Part shown: positions 52,616-62,910 of the stretch, piece by piece
Layout of the letters: every line of letters starts with the position of its first letter
Position numbering within the stretch: position 1 is the first letter of the stretch
Origin: Phascolarctos cinereus
Taxonomy: Eukaryota; Chordata; Mammalia; Diprotodontia; Phascolarctidae
Assembly: GCF_002099425.1 (NCBI RefSeq)
Contig: NW_018344001.1
Span: 2,883,501-2,947,500, forward strand
DNA length: 64,000 nt
Direction of reading: 5' to 3'
Position numbers and translations under genes: made by a program
Notes under the pieces: generated by a model
What the model was told of the DNA's origin: nothing
Databases searched by the model: none
The model's input: the letters and a program-made list of their open reading frames with translations, nothing else

Positions 52616-52919
52616 GTTACTACATCAATGTGAGCTATTATTATTAGCTATTCATTAACTTTGCAAGTCTCAAGCTCTTGGGACATGGCATTAATAAGTA
52701 AAGACTCCTTTGTGCTTAGCATTTAAGCCTGAGCCCAAAAGTTGTGTAGGCAGATTAAGTGGTCACCTTAATACATCAAATTAAGGAACATCATTAGGTT
52801 AATAATCTAATTCAAGGAAAAATGAGAAGGACCATCATGGCCCCTAACACTTCATTCAGCCTGGTGCTAATGTACCTAAAACACTGATCATCAATAGAAT
52901 AATACTTCCATTACTACTA
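52616..52919. other. No feature recognised
   Basis: Short unique-looking stretch with (ATT)-rich words at 52635-52650. Confidence 0.45.
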
Positions 52920-53112
52920 GGGGGGCAGCTGGGTGGAGTAGTGGACTTGGGGTCTGGAAGACCTGAGTTTGAATCTTGCCTCATTCACTTACTAGCTCTT
53001 AGAGTCTGAGGGAGTCATGTCACTTCTCAGAGGTCAGTTTCCCCATCTATAAAGTTAGATTCAGTGGTCTTTAAGGTCTCTTTTAGCTCTAAATCCATAA
53101 TACTGTGATTAA
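52920..53112 (+). mobile_element. MIR3-like SINE with full tail
   Basis: ggggggcagctgggtggagt, gacctgagtttgaatcttgc, cagtttccccatctataaag, cagtggtctttaaggtctct, tttagctctaaatccataat. Joins a MAR1/THER-style head with the L3-type tail. Confidence 0.82.
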
Positions 53113-53330
53113 TAGCACCAATAGGGAGCATTTATATCAAGCTTTTAGATTCAGAAAGCACTTTACATGTTATTTCATTAATAACAGTCCCTCATTTATA
53201 CAAGGTGTCCCAAAGGTCTTACTGCAGTCTTAAACTATGAAAGCTTAAAAAGCCCATCAAGGCTTTGGAATACCTTGTATAACACTTGAAGTTTGCACTT
53301 TGCTTACAATCTGAGAATTGTAAAGGACTT
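53113..53330 (-). mobile_element. THER1-like SINE fragment split by a mariner MITE
   Basis: Reverse: gggagcatttatatcaagct, cagaaagcactttacatgtt, attcattaataacagtcc. It is interrupted at 53197 and the other side is short. Confidence 0.65.
53197..53281. mobile_element. Mariner-type MITE
   Basis: 85 bp including TA at each end. Inverted termini are tacaaggtgtcccaaaggtc and (RC) tacaaggtattccaaagcct, a Tc1/mariner-style end. Nonautonomous, palindromic, with aaagctta at its centre. Confidence 0.8.
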
Positions 53331-53470
53331 CCAACAGTCATTTAGTCTAATCCATAACTGGCAAAGGATCCCTGTTTGGACATGCCCTTGTACCTTTCAT
53401 CTAAGGTTGTATTTCCTCCTCAGGTAAGGATGTCCAGGTTATTCCATTTGCTAGTCAAACTTCATGCATC
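53331..53470 (-). mobile_element. Possible L3/CR1 fragment
   Basis: gtcatttagtctaatccata and gtccaggttattccatttgc look like the reverse L3 3' region, but decay is heavy. Confidence 0.4.
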
Positions 53471-53909
53471 TACATAGACCCCCTCCCCCCAACCCAATGA
53501 GGGCAGAGGTTTTATTATTGGCACTTTCTCTGGTTATCGCCTCAGGTACTGACATACTGGGGATTTCTTTCCTCCGCTTTCCAGGATGCATGCTCCCACC
53601 TTCCATCACCACCTGCTCTCTCACTTGGTGGAGGTGACCACATCCTCCTACCCCTAAATCCCTCTCTGTTCACCCTGGCTACTGTGCCTCCACCTCCAAC
53701 AATAAAAACTCAGAACTAGCCCTCCCCAAGACCCTTTCTTCCTCTGCTCCTACCTCTTTCCTTTTTGAGAACTTCCCTTCTCCCATGACTTCAGTTTCTA
53801 ATCTGTCTCAACCACACACTGGAGGGGTTAAAACTGATTACCCTCCCACCTTTTCATCCTCACCTTCACCTCCCCAGGTCCCCAAATTCCTAGTCATAGC
53901 TCGCTTACC
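53471..53909. other. Pyrimidine-rich, unassigned
   Basis: C/T-rich on the plus strand with ggtggaggtgaccacatcct (53619). It could be an L2 upstream region; I cannot show it. Confidence 0.4.
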
Positions 53910-54065
53910 TATTATCTAGCCCAACCCTCCATTTTTACACATAAGGCAGGAGGCCCAGAGAGGTATAGTTACTTGTCAAGGTCACACAGGTAGTGAGGGG
54001 CAGAACTGCAGCTGAATTTGGGTCTTGTGATTCCCCATTCCCACCGCTTTCTCATAGCACCATCC
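53910..54065 (-). mobile_element. MIR3-like SINE
   Basis: Reverse: ctagcccaaccctccatttt, gcccagagaggtatagttac, caaggtcacacaggtagtga and tttctcatagcaccat. Confidence 0.85.
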
Positions 54066-54603
54066 TCAGTGCTCCAGAGTTAAGAAGAGAGGGGATGTTA
54101 GAGCACAACTGGACCAATTACATTCATTAAACTATATGGTAAGCATAGTATTTTTAATGCCTACATATTCTAAAATATTTTAAACAGATTATTTTAATAA
54201 CAATGGAACTTTTTCTTTTGGTATAAACAAACTGAGTTAATCCGTTGTATTTTTCTTTGCATAAAGTGATTAAACAACTTAAAACCATAACAATGGTTTA
54301 AAAATGAAAAAAAAAGTCACTCACTAATCATTTCAGCTGCCCTACAGAGAGGTGTCAGACACAGCCTATAACCTCTAGGAGGCCTGAATCAGATTCAAAT
54401 GTAACTGTAAAGTTCTTATCAAAATAAATAAAAATACAATAGAACTTGAATAATGTTAATATGTGGTTCTCCAAGTCAATACATCAAGGACTGCAGGGAT
54501 CTTTACTTATGATTTAGTGGCTTCTATCCATCTTTGAGCTTGTCACCACTGTCCTAGCCAAGCATCTAGTTGTGTTTTTACTATTATTTCCCTGCCAGGA
54601 AAG
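54066..54603. other. AT-rich, no feature recognised
   Basis: About 540 bp, A/T-rich (54120-54460), with no repeat that I can name. Possible conserved sequence; not testable by eye. Confidence 0.45.
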
Positions 54604-54752
54604 GAAGTATGGCATAGTGGGTAGAGAGCTGGCTTTAGCGTCGGTAAAGCTTGTTTTCAAGTTCTGTCTCTGACCAGTCACATAACTCTCATTGCTCTGG
54701 GCACCTCTTGAAGAGTAGCAATGGCATGACAGGTGTGAGTTTCCTCATCTGG
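54604..54752 (+). mobile_element. tRNA-SINE with distinct 3' module, copy 5
   Basis: gtatggcatagtgggtagag, agctggctttagcgtcggta, tcattgctctgggcacctct, tgtgagtttcctcatctggg. Head and module are both present, with a shortened middle. Confidence 0.72.
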
Positions 54753-54765
54753 GCTTCCATAGCTT

Positions 54766-54912
54766 CGAGCTTCTTAACCATTTCTGAGCCACGGGCTCCT
54801 TCACTGTCTTTTGAAAACTTCTCAAAATAATGTTTTTAGATGCATAAAATAAAATATATAATATTACAAAGGAAACCAATTGTGTTGAAATGTAGTTTTA
54901 AAAAATTATAAA
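54766..54912 (-). mobile_element. hAT-type DNA transposon, third copy, truncated
   Basis: gagcttcttaaccatttctg, aaaataatgtttttagatgc, ataaaataaaatatataata, ggaaaccaattgtgttgaaa: reverse complement of the copies at 29734 and 41586. One terminus is lost. Confidence 0.8.
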
Positions 54913-55554
54913 AACAAGGTCACAGTCACCAGATTGAGTGACTGCTCCCATCATGGTGGTGATGGAAGAAATCATGGTCTGGGGAAAAAAAGTCCTCATT
55001 GCATTGATGGAATCTTTTGATGTCAGGCTAGTACAGTCTTTAAGACCAGTAGAGACATCCATGGGCCACATCTGGCTTGAGACACATTCATTAAGAAGGA
55101 TGACAGTTAGATTGACTTTTTTTTGCATCTGTCCTGGCTCATTGCCACATCATGTATGCAGAGGTCATGGGCAGAGGCATGTCTTCAAAATCTCAAACCC
55201 AAACAGAACCATCCTCCCTGGCCTCTTGTGGGTCTGTTGCTGTCAGGTAAAGTTTTAGCGGGCCTAGCGCTCCCTCAGCCCACTAGCAAGCCACAGGAGG
55301 GGAGAACTCAGGAAACCAAAAAACTCATTTAACTGTCCCCGAGTTCTTCGTTTTATGCTGGGAGGAGGCAAGAGGAAGACCCCCACCACTGCAGCCCTCA
55401 GGGTAATACAAGTGAGAGCCAGGCTCCTATCAGGCAGGTGGGGCTCTAAGGAGGGGGCACTGGCAACAGCTGGCACAAAAACCATCCTGAGGCTCTCACA
55501 CTCATACAGGCACAATCCGAATGTACAGCACTAGGAATACATAGGATTCAGCAA
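54913..55554. other. No feature recognised
   Basis: About 640 bp, repeat-poor, with moderate GC from 55140 to 55480. Overlapping frames of 69-106 codons on both strands have no motif. Confidence 0.5.
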
Positions 55555-55710
55555 CAGAAGAGCCTTGAGAGACAGCCTAGTCCGACCTCCCTCTTCTTGC
55601 TGAAACCTGATGCCCAGAGAGACAGTGGGACCCATACAAATAAGTTACCCAGTAGTGAGTGGCAGAGCTGGGCTGTGCAGCTGGTCCCATGACACCAGGC
55701 CCAGGGCTCT
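55555..55710 (-). mobile_element. MIR3-like SINE
   Basis: Reverse: gagacagcctagtccgacct, gcccagagagacagtgggac, agtgagtggcagagctgggc and ccaggcccagggctctt. Confidence 0.82.
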
Positions 55711-56049
55711 TGAAAACATTTCGGAATGGATGCTTTTATCCCCAAAGTCACATCGGTGATTTGGGATGTAAACTGCCCTCTCTCTTTCTTCTTGCCTCTT
55801 GTCCCCTCTGCCCCAATATTCTATGCCCTGAATGTTCTATGACAACTTTCATGATATCATTCATATTTCCCTTTCAAGGTCCATTTCCATTAGGTTTCAC
55901 TGGGGTGGAGAGAGCTGGTGGGAAGAACCCCTAGAGCTTAAGTACTGCTCCCTGCCCCCACCCTCCCTGTCCCTAGGGAAGGCCCCAGCAGAAGCCCTGT
56001 GTATAGAGTCAACACAGACATAACACTGAAAAGTGTCCCATGTATGTTA
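55711..56049. other. No feature recognised
   Basis: No repeat or gene is visible in this 340-bp stretch. Confidence 0.45.
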
Positions 56050-56250
56050 AGAATCTTGTCTAATTTCATTCTCACAACAGCCTGGTGAGATAGCTAATGC
56101 AGATATTGTTATCCCCAGTTCATAAACAAGAAAACCAGCCCAGGAAGGTAAGTCACTTGCCCATTGCCACACAGAAGTGTGAGTAGTAGGAGCTGGACCC
56201 AGGTCTTTCAAGCTCTAAATCCATCAGTCTATTCACTGTGCAGTACTATT
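56050..56250 (-). mobile_element. MIR-family SINE
   Basis: Reverse: ctcacaacagcctggtgaga, gtaagtcacttgcccattgc, gagctggacccaggtctttc and tctattcactgtgcagtact. Confidence 0.85.
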
Positions 56251-56299
56251 GCTCAACCACCACAATAGGGTAGTGGACAGACGATTGGCCTCAATGGAC

Positions 56300-56575
56300 A
56301 AAGGGAGGGAAGAAGGAAGGAAGGGAGGGAGGGAGGGAGGAAGGGAGGGAAGGAGGAAGGAAGGAAGGAAGGAAGGAAGGAAGGAAGGAAGGAAGGAAGG
56401 AAGGAAGGAAGGAAGGAAGGAAGGAAAGAAGGAAGGAAAGGAGGAAGCAACAGAGGCAGGAAGGGTGGGAGAAGAGGAAGGGAGGGAAGAATGAAGCAAT
56501 GAAGGAAGGAAGGAAGGAAGGAAGGAAGGAAGGAAGGAAAGATAAAAAGGGAAGGAGGGAGGAGGGAGGAAGGAA
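56300..56575. repeat. (GGAA)n array
   Basis: Mostly ggaa units at 56305-56435 and 56500-56540, with ggga and aag variants, joined by a purine-rich stretch. Long GGAA arrays can bind ETS-family factors. Confidence 0.97.
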
Positions 56576-56577
56576 CG

Positions 56578-56690
56578 AAGAACATTTATGAGGTTCTTAC
56601 TATGTGCCAGGTACTTTTAAGAGCTTGGGATACAGCTACATGAGCAGGATATTCTTTGCTCTCAAGAAGCTTACATTCTAATACCTCTAA
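56578..56690 (-). mobile_element. L2 3' end
   Basis: Reverse: acatttatgaggttcttact, atgtgccaggtacttttaag, ctcaagaagcttacattcta. Confidence 0.85.
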
Positions 56691-56745
56691 GGGGATTTTC
56701 CAGGGAAAGGCTTTGGTCTAGGAAGTCACAGGGATGGTAAGCAGA

Positions 56746-56813
56746 GTCTAAGAACACTTGATTGACACAATGTTTCTAAGAATGTAGTGTTGATTCAAAT
56801 ACTGTTCTTAGAC
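56746..56813. repeat. 68-nt imperfect hairpin
   Basis: gtctaagaaca (56746) pairs with tgttcttagac (56803-56813), and further in ttgattgacac pairs loosely with gtgttgattcaa. The central 20 nt are unpaired. No family recognised. Confidence 0.75.
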
Positions 56814-57034
56814 CAGAGCTAGAGTTGGAAAGCTGAGGGGAGATTGGGAGGACAGGGACACAGCAGCACTGCGGGCAAATGGTCAGGCAGGAGGGTGGTA
56901 GGTCTGAGCTGGGCTGGCTATGTAGAGCTCTCAGCAATCAGGAACATAGGAGCCCAGGTCAGGAGTTGGAGGGAGCTGGAGTGCTGGGTCAGAGGTGAAG
57001 GCGGTAGTGCAGTAATCTGACATAAACCAGGACA
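56814..57034. other. Unassigned, purine-rich
   Basis: Possibly decayed reverse L2 (gctggctatgtagagctctc). No firm landmark. Confidence 0.35.
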
Positions 57035-57190
57035 GAGCACCACATGAAGTCTCTGAGACCCTGGACAAGTCACTGAACCTCTCAGTGTTCAAGGCACTGA
57101 GGACCAAAGTTGCAAAATGGCTGCCAATCTGCTCCAGGAGAGGGAGTTTCTTTACTGAGAGTTCCCTGTACCCCTGGAATCAAAGGCTCA
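57035..57190 (+). mobile_element. tRNA-SINE with distinct 3' module, copy 6
   Basis: accctggacaagtcactgaa, cctctcagtgttcaaggcac, aagttgcaaaatggctgcca, atctgctccaggagagggag, gagttccctgtacccctgga. The head is lost; the 3' module is well kept. Confidence 0.72.
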
Positions 57191-57439
57191 GCCCAAACAA
57201 GTGCAAAACACACATATAAAATATATGTAATGTCTACATATACAATGTGTATATGTAATATAACACCCATTTATGTAATATGTGTATCTATTGCTCTATC
57301 TCCATTACTGTGATTATGCAATAACAATGTTTGAAAGATGACTGTAAATCAATACATTTTAAAGATGAAGATAATCAGTGTTAGTCATTTGATAGACTAG
57401 ATTAGATAAGCTCTTACTGAATGGTACTTTCTTCAGGTC

Positions 57440-57530
57440 AAAAGCCAGTCTTGTCTTCATATTGACCAGAGTTTCCAGCAGTTCCTAGCATATTGTAGGT
57501 CCTTGAGAGGATGGATGAATGAATGAATGA
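57440..57530 (+). mobile_element. L2 3' end
   Basis: ttcatattgaccagagtttc, agttcctagcatattgtagg, then (gaat)n. Confidence 0.65.
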
Positions 57531-57849
57531 ACTGGTTGCCAGGCAATCAGAGAGTAACTTTCTTATGAATGGGCAATCTGAGAGTCCAAAGCACGCTAGC
57601 CTGTGACAGTGGAAAGAATCTGGCTGTGTGTTTATTTCATTCATTCAAAAATATGATCCTCACTAAAGTCTACATTTGGAAGAAGTGAAAAACTGGAATG
57701 TGACTTGCTGTTGGTCAAACAATCTTGTTACTTCACCACATAAATAGTGAATAAAATTGTAAAGAAGACATTTGTCACCTGCAGTCTACCTTCACTCTTG
57801 CAAGTCTACAGCGTAGCATTGGGGCAGACATTTCTGTACTCGTCATTAG
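57531..57849. other. No feature recognised
   Basis: About 320 bp with no repeat call. Confidence 0.45.
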
Positions 57850-58088
57850 TCTCCCTTTTCAGGAAGCCTTTCTTGATCCCCTTTAATGCTCCTGTCTTCC
57901 CTCAATTGATTATCTTCAATTTATCCTGTCTATATCTTGTACGTAGTTATTTGCATGGTGTTTCCCCCATCAGACTATGGGCTCTTTGAGAAGAAGAACT
58001 GTCTTTTGATTTTCTTTATATTTCCCCAAAATGTTGTACTATGTGCCTGGCACATAGTAGGTGCTTAATAAATGTTTACTGACTGAGT
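57850..58088 (+). mobile_element. L2 3' end, long
   Basis: ttcaggaagcctttcttgat, tcaatttatcctgtctatat, ccatcagactatgggctctt, atgtgcctggcacatagtag, cttaataaatgtttactgac. Well preserved. Confidence 0.93.
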
Positions 58089-58109
58089 TTTACCTCTTTA
58101 GAAATCTGA

Positions 58110-58555
58110 ATTGAAGGGAAAGAAATCTGGACTTTGAGCAACAAAATCTGTTATTTGAATCCCAGCTAGACCATTTACTGTGTGACTTTGGGAAAGTAAT
58201 TTCACTTTTCTGTGCCTCCATTTCCTCATTTGTAAAATGAGGACATTGCAATAGATGATCGGCAAAGAGCTTTTTAACTCTGATGTTCTATTGTTTTGCC
58301 AAAGTACACCAAGAAATAGGTATACTTATAGATGCCTGGACTACTTAAAATTACTCTAGTGTGAAAAGATAATGAAATTGTCTCTTTTTTCATCTGTATC
58401 ATCATCTTCATCAATGAGGCATTATGGTAAAGGGGAAAGAATGCTCAAATTAGAGTCATAGTATTTGGGTTTCAATTTTGTTTCCCAGTTTCCTTATTTG
58501 TAAAATGAAGGCATTGAATGAAATGATGCTGAAATCCCTTCTACATAGATGATTT
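58110..58555 (+). mobile_element. Two MIR3-like SINEs in tandem
   Basis: 58110-58293: tttactgtgtgactttggga, tccatttcctcatttgtaaa, tttttaactctgatgttcta. 58412-58555: ggcattatggtaaaggggaa, agtttccttatttgtaaaat, ctgaaatcccttctacatag. Confidence 0.82.
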
Positions 58556-58739
58556 TGTGTGGAGTTTTTACAACACTGAGAGGTCTCAAAATTGCCTATG
58601 TTCATAAAAAAATATTAATCAAAATAACCATCAAATGTAAGGTCACAACCCAGGTGACTTGATTTAACCACCTGTCAAAGAAATGGGTCTCAAACCATGA
58701 TTGCTTATTTTTCCACATGTAGCTTGTTTGCATCCATTT

Positions 58740-58880
58740 GTGTGAATGTTGAGTTAGCTCCCCCATTAGACTGTGAGCGCCTTGGAGGCAGGGGATGTCT
58801 TTTGCCTCTTTTTGTTTCCTCAATGCTTAGTACAGTGCGTGGTATGTAGCAGATGTTTAATAAATATTTATTTGTTGATA
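58740..58880 (+). mobile_element. L2 3' end
   Basis: cccattagactgtgagcgcc, ttggaggcaggggatgtctt, caatgcttagtacagtgcgt, gtttaataaatatttatttg. Confidence 0.93.
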
Positions 58881-59584
58881 GATAGATAAATGCATGTTTC
58901 TCTCACATCTAATATTCACTGATTTGATAATAATCTTTCAAACACATTTCAGGACAAATCCTCTCTAACTTTATAGTAAGGTTACAATGTGATCTTAGAC
59001 ATTTCTCCTTACCACTCAAATTTCCTTGCTTATCTCTTCCAATTTAGAAGGTCTTTTCCTGCCCAACCACCTCATTCATTAAAATGGAGTATGTTTTTTT
59101 TTTAAACCATGCTTCCTATTCTGTATCTTGAAAATGTCAGGACGTCCTGATATATTGAAAAGAAAAATCCTCCAGAGCCAGCAGCTTCTCGGAATTTTAA
59201 AAATGTAACCTTTCAAAGAGACTGGATTTAATTAAAAAAGAAAACACTTTCATAAAACCATTTGTACTCAAGGATCCTGGGCTGATTTTATAGCTTTATA
59301 TTATAAGTAATGTTATCATGCAATATAGGGACATCCATTTACTCTCTTCAGTAAGACATACATATTCTGAATTGGGCACAAGGAATAAGAGAACTGACCC
59401 CCCAAAAAGGACATCATATAGCAACACACTTTAAAGACCCAAACCATTAATGACATGAGATGAGCTTCCTAACATTCATCTGGTTATTTTCTCCCTAATT
59501 GATTTAAAGTTATTGTGCATGGCCAACAAGCAGTGGCTGGCACAAAGTCAAGATTCCAGGGCTGAGTGTGGGCCAATGACCGAG
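58881..59584. other. Repeat-poor AT-rich stretch
   Basis: About 700 bp without a decayed repeat that I can recognise. It could be conserved noncoding sequence. A 14-bp perfect palindrome tcaggacgtcctga lies at 59137. Confidence 0.4.
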
Positions 59585-59650
59585 TTGAGCACAGTGCCTG
59601 GCACATAGTAGGTGCTTATAACAAATGTTTATTGATTGCTTGATTGATGA
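59585..59650 (+). mobile_element. L2 3' tip
   Basis: gagcacagtgcctggcacat, agtaggtgcttataacaaat, gtttattgattgcttga. Confidence 0.92.
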
Positions 59651-60024
59651 GAGGCTCCCACTGCCAGAACATGACAGCATTCTACACACTAAAGGGTAGA
59701 GAAATAATTGAGCATCTACTTGCTAGTTATTCCTGTCTCTGCAGACTTCTAGGATGGGACCACTTGGACGTGCATTTTTTTGTCAGGTAGCGGAGGGCTC
59801 CTTTAAAAAAAAAAAGAAGAATTTTGATTAAGTGCACATATACATGTACGTGTGTCATCAAGCTGTAACGACATCTGAATGAGCATTCTGAACGTGAAGG
59901 GAAAGGGGAGTATTCCAAACTGATGCTTTCCAAAGTGAAGTGTTTTATATACAATAATATGGAACAAAGTAACAAGACATAGGGACTCCAAACACAACAC
60001 TATGGGTGAGTCAAAACAGCTTTT
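59651..60024. other. No feature recognised
   Basis: About 370 bp. Nothing supported. Confidence 0.45.
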
Positions 60025-60145
60025 ATTCAATTGAACAAGCATTGGTTAAACACCTCTTCTTGTCAAGGCACTTGGTAAGGAACTGAAGATAGAGAGATCA
60101 AAAGGAAAATAGTCCCTGGCTTCAGGGAACTTAGGCATGAATGTG
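60025..60145 (-). mobile_element. L2 3' end
   Basis: Reverse: gaacaagcattggttaaaca, caaggcacttggtaaggaac, tccctggcttcagggaactt. Confidence 0.72.
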
Positions 60146-60199
60146 GTCCAAGGAACATGTCCATATCAATTGATTGGAAAGTATCACATTTTCTAGCTT

Positions 60200-61445
60200 C
60201 ATGTAGTGGTTCAGTAAGGATTTAACACGTGTCTATTTGGTGATAGGTATTGTGCTAGGTGCTGGGGATCCAAAGAAAAGAAAAAGGCCGATCCTTTCCA
60301 TCAAGGAGCTTACATTCTACTGAAGAAAAGTAACCTGCACATAGACAGTTAAACACAAAATGTATAAAAATAATTCATTGAGGGAAGGGTACAAGCAATG
60401 GGGGCTAATCCAGAGGGGCTTCCTCTGTGTGAGGTAGTATTTGCACTATACAAGCTAGAGATTCTAAATGTAGAATTAGGAGAGACTGTTCTAGATGGGA
60501 AGGAAAGAAGCCTGAGCAAAGGGACAGAGTCAGAAGTTAGAGGACAGCAGATAGAATGGTTTGGCTGGAGCCTAGAATATGCAAGTGAAACAATTCTGTA
60601 AAGATAGACTGGAGTCACATCTGTAAGGGCTTTATATGGAAATCTGAGAAGATGGTGTTTTATCCTAGAAGCAATAGGGAGCCATTGAAACTCCTTGAGC
60701 AGGGGAATGAAATAGCAAGATTCATGCTTGAAGAATGTCATTTGGCAGCTATGTAGAAGGTGAATTGGGCAAAATCTATGAGCAAGGAAGAGAATTTCAA
60801 GGCTTCTCCCCTATAATCTAGGAAAAAGAGAACGAAAGCTGGAACTAAGTGGCAGCTGTGTGAATAGGGAGAAGGCAACAAGCACAAGAGTCCATGGGAG
60901 CTAATGAGTCCACCAAGCAAGAGCATAGAGAGGAAGAAGAGGAGATAGAGCTCTGGAATAGGGCCATGCATAGGGACCGGGGCAAGGATGGTGAGTCAGC
61001 AGAGCAGCAGAATGAGGCATGGTCGGACAGGTAGGAGAACCAGGAGAGACAAGCAGCCCAAAAACCTAAGGAGGAGAAGCTGTGTAGTCAACAAGTAAGT
61101 CAACAGACATTTGTTAAGTACCTACTCCATGCCAGACACTGGGCTAAGGGCTGAGAAGGAAAATAAAACTAAAAAGACATTTCAGAGAAAAGGGTAGTCA
61201 GCATTATCCGTTACTACAGAGAAGATGGAGGACAGAGAGAAGACTGTTGGATTTGCCAGTGAAGAGATCACTGGGCATTTTGTAGAAAGCAGCTAGTTGA
61301 GTGATGAGGTTGGAAATCAGGTCGAAGTGACTTGAGACATGTGTGGGAGGAGAAGAATTAGAAATAGAGACAAGACAGGTAGGAGTTTGGCTATGAAAAA
61401 GGAGAGAAGAGTTTGGATGATGGCTTGAAGAGAGGAGGGCCAAGG
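60200..61445 (-). mobile_element. L2 3' 1.2 kb with RT C-terminus remnant
   Basis: Reverse L2 from ggtattgtgctaggtgctgg and caaggagcttacattctact, through atcctagaagcaatagggag, cagacaggtaggagaac-like and gccagtgaagagatcactgg blocks. On the minus strand, residues LLKEFQWLPIASRIKHHLLRF and YKALTDVTP (about 60600-60690) are the L2 ORF2 C-terminal motif in an open stretch of 130 codons. About 61097-61170 looks like a separate L2/MIR end inserted here. Confidence 0.88.
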
Positions 61446-61784
61446 GTTTTTTGCAATTTTTCCCTTTTGAGTATGATTTTAAGCAAAAATATTTTCTCCA
61501 GTGATGTGCTTGCCAATGTTTTTGTTTAATTACTAATGAAAGACCATTGAGATGTTATTTCCTTCCCTTCTTCCTTCTTTCTTCTTTTTTTCCTTCCCTG
61601 ATCAGTAACCAATATATCAGAGGAAAAAATGGATTTTGTTTCATTTAAGAAGTCTGTTCCTATTAAGAAATATACAACACCATCTATTATCATTCATGTT
61701 GTAAAAATGACACCAGGTTTACAATGAGCAAAAAATTTGTATGTTAATTAGATGTTCTCATACTATTAATAAATTCCATTTCCA
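61446..61784. other. No feature recognised
   Basis: AT-rich unique-looking stretch with a pyrimidine patch at 61560-61600. Confidence 0.45.
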
Positions 61785-61945
61785 TAGAGTTTTAAGGTTT
61801 CTGAAGTGTTTTAAATACATCCTCTCATTTGATCCCAATGATAAACTGTAAAACAGGTACTATAAGCATTATCATGCCCATTTAACAGATGAGGAAATGA
61901 GGCTCAGACAGAGTAAGTGGCCTGTGACCATTAACTAGCGAAGGT
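61785..61945 (-). mobile_element. MIR-family SINE
   Basis: Reverse: ccatttccatagagttttaa, catcctctcatttgatccca, gatgaggaaatgaggctcag. Confidence 0.85.
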
Positions 61946-62002
61946 ACCTTCCAATGTCTAGTAGAGTGCCTTGAATGTGATACTCAATAACAGCATCATG
62001 CA

Positions 62003-62150
62003 GTGGAAAAGGGACATGCAGAATCAAAGCAGACCCTTTGCATTGGAAATGACATAACCAGAATGATTATTGGGAAATTAACACCCGAGATAAATAAAGA
62101 GATAATAAGAGAAGACATAGTTGACCTTGAACAAATTGAATCGTTTAGCC
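62003..62150 (+). other. Unexplained protein-like open stretch
   Basis: An open frame begins MEKGHAESKQTLCIGND and runs ITRMIIGKLTPEINKEII, then REDIVDLEQIESFSPDN before entering an AAT/GAT microsatellite. The composition (charged, helical) looks more protein-like than most chance frames here, but it is only 50 codons before the repeat. Possibly a piece of a LINE or pseudogene. Confidence 0.25.
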
Positions 62151-62152
62151 CA

Positions 62153-62246
62153 GATAATAATAATGATGATGATGATAATGATGATGATGATGATGATGCT
62201 AATAATAATAATAATAATAATAACAATAATAATAATAATAATAAAT
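62153..62246. repeat. (AAT)n/(GAT)n microsatellite
   Basis: GAT units at 62163-62198 with AAT before and after. Confidence 0.96.
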
Positions 62247-62522
62247 GTTAGCTGTAATAATAGTTAGCATTTCTAAAGCACCTACTATGTGCCAGGTGCT
62301 CTGCTAAGCCCTTTATAAACATGACCTTATTTGTTCCTCACAACTACCTTAGGAGGCAGGAGTTATCATCAGCCTCGTTTCACAGTTGACCAAACATGGA
62401 CAAACAGAAGTTAAGTTGACTTGCCCAAGGTCAATCAGCAGATCAGTGTCTGAGGCCAAATTTGAACTCAGGTCTTCCTGACTCCAGGCTCAACACTGTA
62501 TTCACTGTGATACCCAGCTGCC
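62245..62522 (-). mobile_element. MIR/THER1-like SINE
   Basis: Reverse: agttagcatttctaaagcac, ctactatgtgccaggtgctc, acttgcccaaggtcaatcag, aaatttgaactcaggtcttc and cactgtgatacccagctgcc. Confidence 0.92.
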
Positions 62523-62534
62523 TTATATATTACC

Positions 62535-62727
62535 TGGAAGAAGATTTGAGTTCAACATAAGGAAGAACTCAACATTAAGAGCCATCCCAAAAATGGAATG
62601 GGTTGCCTAATGAGAAGGAAGTGTTGATCTAAGGTTAGACTAATATCAGAGTGTTCTGGTCCTGTTATGGGTATGGTGTCTGATCAGACAATGTCTAAGT
62701 CCCCTTCTAATTCCAAGGTTCAACAAT
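62535..62727 (+). mobile_element. L3/CR1 3' region, sense
   Basis: ttgagttcaacataaggaag, aaaaatggaatgggttgcct, ggtcctgttatgggtatggt, gacaatgtctaagtcccctt. Confidence 0.8.
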
Positions 62728-62789
62728 GAGCTCTAGACTATCTATCTCTGTTAGTACAAATTACGAGTCAATGTAGTCATCACAAATCA

Positions 62790-62910
62790 ACAAATATATC
62801 TATATCAGTATCTATATCTATATCTGTATCTATATCTATATCTATATCTGTATCTGTATCTGTATCTGTATCTGTATCTGTATCTGTATCTATATCTATA
62901 TCTATATCCA
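62790..62910. repeat. (TATCTA)n/(TATCTG)n microsatellite
   Basis: A hexamer array of about 20 units in which A- and G-ending variants occur in blocks. Confidence 0.96.

Noticed and set aside
56249-56499. Charged or serine/proline-rich proteins on both strands
   Set aside because: They are translations of the GGAA array.
59137-59150. 14-bp perfect palindrome as an operator
   Set aside because: A palindrome of this length is expected by chance in 64 kb of AT-rich sequence.
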